From positions 1-8,110 of the forward strand of contig DAHVPA010000080.1 in NCBI GenBank assembly GCA_027318525.1: a stretch of DNA of 8,110 nt, in the 5' to 3' direction. Of the stretch, positions 6,300 through 8,110 are shown piece after piece. Under the pieces are notes generated by a model. That model worked only from the letters and a program-made list of their open reading frames with translations, was not told the DNA's origin and did no database searches. How positions within the stretch are numbered: position 1 is the first letter of the stretch; every line of letters starts with the position of its first letter. Origin of the DNA: Candidatus Cloacimonadota bacterium. Its GTDB lineage: Bacteria; Cloacimonadota; Cloacimonadia; Cloacimonadales; Cloacimonadaceae. Made by a program: the position numbers and the translations under genes.

Positions 6300-7106
6300 A
6301 TGATTACCATTGATTGGAAAGAACGGCTGACCAGAGATACAGAGCAGTATTTAACGGAAAAACTCCCCAAACAGGACTATGACTTTGAGATAATCTTCAA
6401 TTGGTATCCGGAACGCGTGAACGGCAAAGTCCCTGCAGAATTCATCCAGTTTGTGGTGAAGGCGATGGCGCACGCAATCAGTAAACAGCATGAGCAGTAT
6501 GTTCCCTTTTTCCAGTATCTTTGGAACAAGAAAGGGGATTATGGCAAGCTGGCATTCATCTTTTTTATGGCTCGCTTTATCGGCAAAAATCCCGCTCTCT
6601 ACAATGGAATGATAGAAAAAGCCCTGCTCAAGGGTAATGCCCATGAAATCGGGCTGATATTTGAAAAGGTCTATTTTCCGCTCTTCAAGAAAGAGACAGA
6701 ACCCTATCTGAGCAAGGTCTATCCCTGGCTGGAAAGCAGTCACGAACCTTTGCGCAAGCAAGCGCTTGCCTACCTGGTCAAAATGATGAAACAAAAGCCG
6801 GAAATCATCTCCCAGGTGCTCAGACATCAGCAAAACAGATGGCTGGCACAAAATCCGGAAGCCGTTGCCACCAATATCGCCATCCTCAAAGCTGTCTGGA
6901 AATTGGATTCGCCAGCAGTAATGGAAGTCTTTCGAGAATACAAATCCACCCGTGACCCGCAGACTGTGGAAATCCTTTGCGGAGCAATCACAGAATACAA
7001 TGCGGAACTGCTGCCCATTGTGGAAAACTGGACCCACAGCGGTAATGCCCGGCTCAAAAAAGCTGCCACTTCCGCTTATAAAATCCTGCTCAAAAAGAAA
7101 GCCTGA
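6300..7106 (+). CDS. Uncharacterised alpha-helical (HEAT-like) repeat protein
   Basis: I do not recognise this 268-aa protein as a named family. It has no signal peptide or membrane segment and is lysine-rich, so it is probably cytoplasmic. From about residue 45 it is a series of paired amphipathic helices with HEAT/ARM-like spacing. An example is the unit around W-L-E-S-S-H-E-P-L-R-K-Q-A-L-A-Y-L, and the last helix pair ends N-A-R-L-K-K-A-A-T-S-A-Y-K-I-L-L-K-K-K-A. Such solenoids usually bind protein or nucleic acid. The W-x-x-S-x-x-x-x-[LR]-[RK]-[KR]-x-A pattern is faintly like AlkD-type DNA alkylation-repair HEAT proteins, but the catalytic residues of that family cannot be placed, so this is only a guess. 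The start is set by AAGGAG. The stop is 10 nt before greA, suggesting one transcript and perhaps a link to transcription. Confidence 0.85.
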   Translation: MITIDWKERLTRDTEQYLTEKLPKQDYDFEIIFNWYPERVNGKVPAEFIQFVVKAMAHAISKQHEQYVPFFQYLWNKKGDYGKLAFIFFMARFIGKNPALYNGMIEKALLKGNAHEIGLIFEKVYFPLFKKETEPYLSKVYPWLESSHEPLRKQALAYLVKMMKQKPEIISQVLRHQQNRWLAQNPEAVATNIAILKAVWKLDSPAVMEVFREYKSTRDPQTVEILCGAITEYNAELLPIVENWTHSGNARLKKAATSAYKILLKKKA

Positions 7107-7116
7107 GACATAGTAA

Positions 7117-7596
7117 ATGGATAATAGCCAATACATTACAAAACACGGAATGGACCAGCTGCAGAGACGCATTCATGAACTGATGACAGAGCGTCCGGAA
7201 GTCGTCAAAGCAGTAGCCATTGCCCGCGAATTCGGAGACCTGAGCGAAAATGCCGAATACAAGGCAGCCAAGGAACGCCAGCGCTCCATTGACCATGAAA
7301 TCGATCATCTGCGCAGAAGAGCTGCCCACCTCAAGGTGATAGACTGCTCGGTCTTTCCCAAAGACGTAGTGCGCTTTGGTCTGACCTGTAAAACCCGTGA
7401 TAACGACAGCAGTGAAGAGCAATGGTATCACGTGGTCGGAGTGGACGAAATCAACTTTCCCGAAGAGGAAGGCATAATGGCAGTCTCCATCGCCTCTCCC
7501 ATCGGCAAGGGACTACTCGGTAAAAAGATTGGTGAAGTCGCTCTGATACACGCTCCCATGGGCGTCCGCCAATTTGAGATACTGGAAATTAAGTAA
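7117..7596 (+). CDS. greA: Transcription elongation factor GreA
   Basis: At 159 aa this has the normal length and layout of GreA. The N-terminal coiled coil (about 1-77) opens with Y-I-T-K-x-G, has R-P-E-V-V at 26-30 and carries the tip motif G40-D-L-S-E-N-A-E-Y48. In this family D41 and E44 are the acidic residues that place the catalytic metal in the RNA polymerase secondary channel. The C-terminal FKBP-like domain (about 80-159) has the typical S-P-I-G-K-G-L-L-G-K-K-I-G-E at 127-140. GreA rescues backtracked polymerase by stimulating cleavage of the transcript 3' end. The linker around 92-103 is rich in D, S and E. The ATG at 7117 follows the helical-repeat stop by 10 nt, with only a weak GAGA-like site upstream, so translational coupling to that gene is likely. 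Confidence 0.96.
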   Translation: MDNSQYITKHGMDQLQRRIHELMTERPEVVKAVAIAREFGDLSENAEYKAAKERQRSIDHEIDHLRRRAAHLKVIDCSVFPKDVVRFGLTCKTRDNDSSEEQWYHVVGVDEINFPEEEGIMAVSIASPIGKGLLGKKIGEVALIHAPMGVRQFEILEIK

Positions 7597-7612
7597 AAAA
7601 TAAATATATGAC

Positions 7613-7631
7613 AGGTGGGTAACATCCACCT
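7613..7631 (+). promoter_or_regulatory. Hairpin in the leader of the aminopeptidase gene
   Basis: AGGTGG (7613-7618) and CCACCT (7626-7631) form a 6-bp stem with a 7-nt loop, extendable by a G-U pair. The stem ends 4 nt before the AAGGAG ribosome site. No T run follows, so a classic intrinsic terminator after greA is unlikely; an RNA leader element or chance is possible. A four-codon mini-ORF (ATG 7608 to TAA 7622, M-T-G-G) runs into the hairpin. Confidence 0.4.
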
Positions 7632-7635
7632 TAAC

Positions 7636-7641
7636 AAGGAG
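7636..7641 (+). promoter_or_regulatory. Ribosome binding site of the M18 aminopeptidase
   Basis: AAGGAG is 5 nt before the ATG at 7647 and is the clear start signal for the last gene in the window. Confidence 0.8.
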
Positions 7642-7646
7642 TTTCA

Positions 7647-8110
7647 ATGCCTCAAGCCAAAAAAGCCAAAGACAAAAGCCCGCTGCTCTATGAGCGGAAA
7701 AACTTCTGGCAGAATGCTTCCGAACCTCTGCAGAAAGAGGCGATGAAGTTTGCCGAAGGTTACAAAGACTTTCTCAACAAAGCCAAGACTGAACGCGAAT
7801 CTGTGAAGTATGCTCTGGACGTTCTTGCCAAAAACCAGTTCAAGCCGCTGGACGGAAAGAAATCCGGCAAGAAAGTCTATCAGGTCTTTCGCAACAAGAC
7901 GATGGCGTTTGCCGTTATCGGCACAGAACCTGTCAGCAAAGGCGTGAACATGGTCGCAGCGCATATCGATGCCCCCAGGGTTGACCTCAAACAAAATCCG
8001 CTCTATGAAGACGGAAACACATCCCTGGCTGTGATGCGCACGCATTACTACGGCGGCATCAAGAAATACCAGTGGGTTTCCACACCGCTGGCATTGCACG
8101 GTTTTATCGT
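7647..8110 (+). CDS. M18 family zinc aminopeptidase (3' partial)
   Basis: The frame is open at the right edge and encodes the first 155 residues of a protein that in this family is usually about 430-480 aa. Following a lysine-rich start, L-L-Y-E-R-K-N-F-W at 13-21 and a helical region lead to A-A-H-I-D-A-P-R at 104-111. In M18 enzymes the H-x-D of this motif contributes a zinc-binding His (H106 here) and its neighbouring Asp. Next come L-K-Q-N-P-L-Y-E-D at 114-122 and T-H-Y-Y-G-G-I-K-K-Y-Q-W at 132-143, followed by P-L-A-L-H-G. These closely match the bacterial aminopeptidase I branch with two-zinc active sites. The enzyme removes N-terminal residues from peptides in the cytoplasm. It starts 50 nt after greA and may belong to the same transcript or have its own leader. 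The remaining metal ligands lie outside the window. Confidence 0.93.
   Translation, partial: MPQAKKAKDKSPLLYERKNFWQNASEPLQKEAMKFAEGYKDFLNKAKTERESVKYALDVLAKNQFKPLDGKKSGKKVYQVFRNKTMAFAVIGTEPVSKGVNMVAAHIDAPRVDLKQNPLYEDGNTSLAVMRTHYYGGIKKYQWVSTPLALHGFI

Noticed and set aside
6351..7172. A 273-codon open frame on the minus strand opposite the helical-repeat gene
   Set aside because: It lies almost wholly antisense to a gene with a strong ribosome site and normal helical protein composition. Its translation has no recognisable motif and no upstream ribosome site was evident.
7644..8099. A 151-codon minus-strand open frame opposite the aminopeptidase start
   Set aside because: The plus strand encodes clear M18 motifs here. 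The antisense frame is the common mirror open frame of such codon usage.

Overview
The window suggests a bacterium of the FCB group, most likely a member of Candidatus Cloacimonadota or a close relative. The clues are large secreted GLUG and SBBP repeat proteins, a C-terminal FlgD-Ig / type-IX-like sorting module ending in a G-x-L-L-L-I-R tail, tandem 'PNGGE-W' Ig-like modules, moderate GC and AAGGA/GGAGG ribosome binding sites. The assignment is inferred from protein style, not from a marker gene. I see no RNA gene, insertion sequence, CRISPR array or phage gene.

Layout. Positions 1-1457 (+) hold the 3' part of a secreted GLUG-repeat protein with a chitobiase-like module and a C-terminal sorting domain. 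A small membrane protein of DUF5658 type (1476-1814, +) follows closely, then a YhbS-like GNAT acetyltransferase (1828-2466, +). The three may be co-transcribed. A 170-nt convergent gap follows. The centre is one very large minus-strand gene (2637-5960, 1107 aa). It encodes a secreted protein with a seven-unit SBBP beta-propeller, six Ig-like modules and a terminal FN3-like module. A 339-nt AT-rich divergent region (5961-6299) holds candidate promoters for both sides. The right end is a rightward group of an uncharacterised helical-repeat protein (6300-7106), the transcription elongation factor GreA (7117-7596) and the 5' part of an M18 aminopeptidase (7647 to beyond the window end).

How the genes relate. 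The two large surface or secreted proteins are typical of the cell-envelope 'repeat protein' repertoire of this group and have no visible metabolic link to their neighbours. GreA and the M18 aminopeptidase are housekeeping functions. The helical-repeat gene is 10 nt from greA and is probably expressed with it.

Novelty. I find no convincing new multi-gene system. The points most worth a second look are a 10-C homopolymer at the end of the membrane-protein gene, whose length decides the frame and the junction with the next gene; the architecture of the 1107-aa protein and its lack of a recognisable sorting domain; the unknown helical protein paired with greA; and a hairpin plus four-codon mini-ORF in front of the aminopeptidase.
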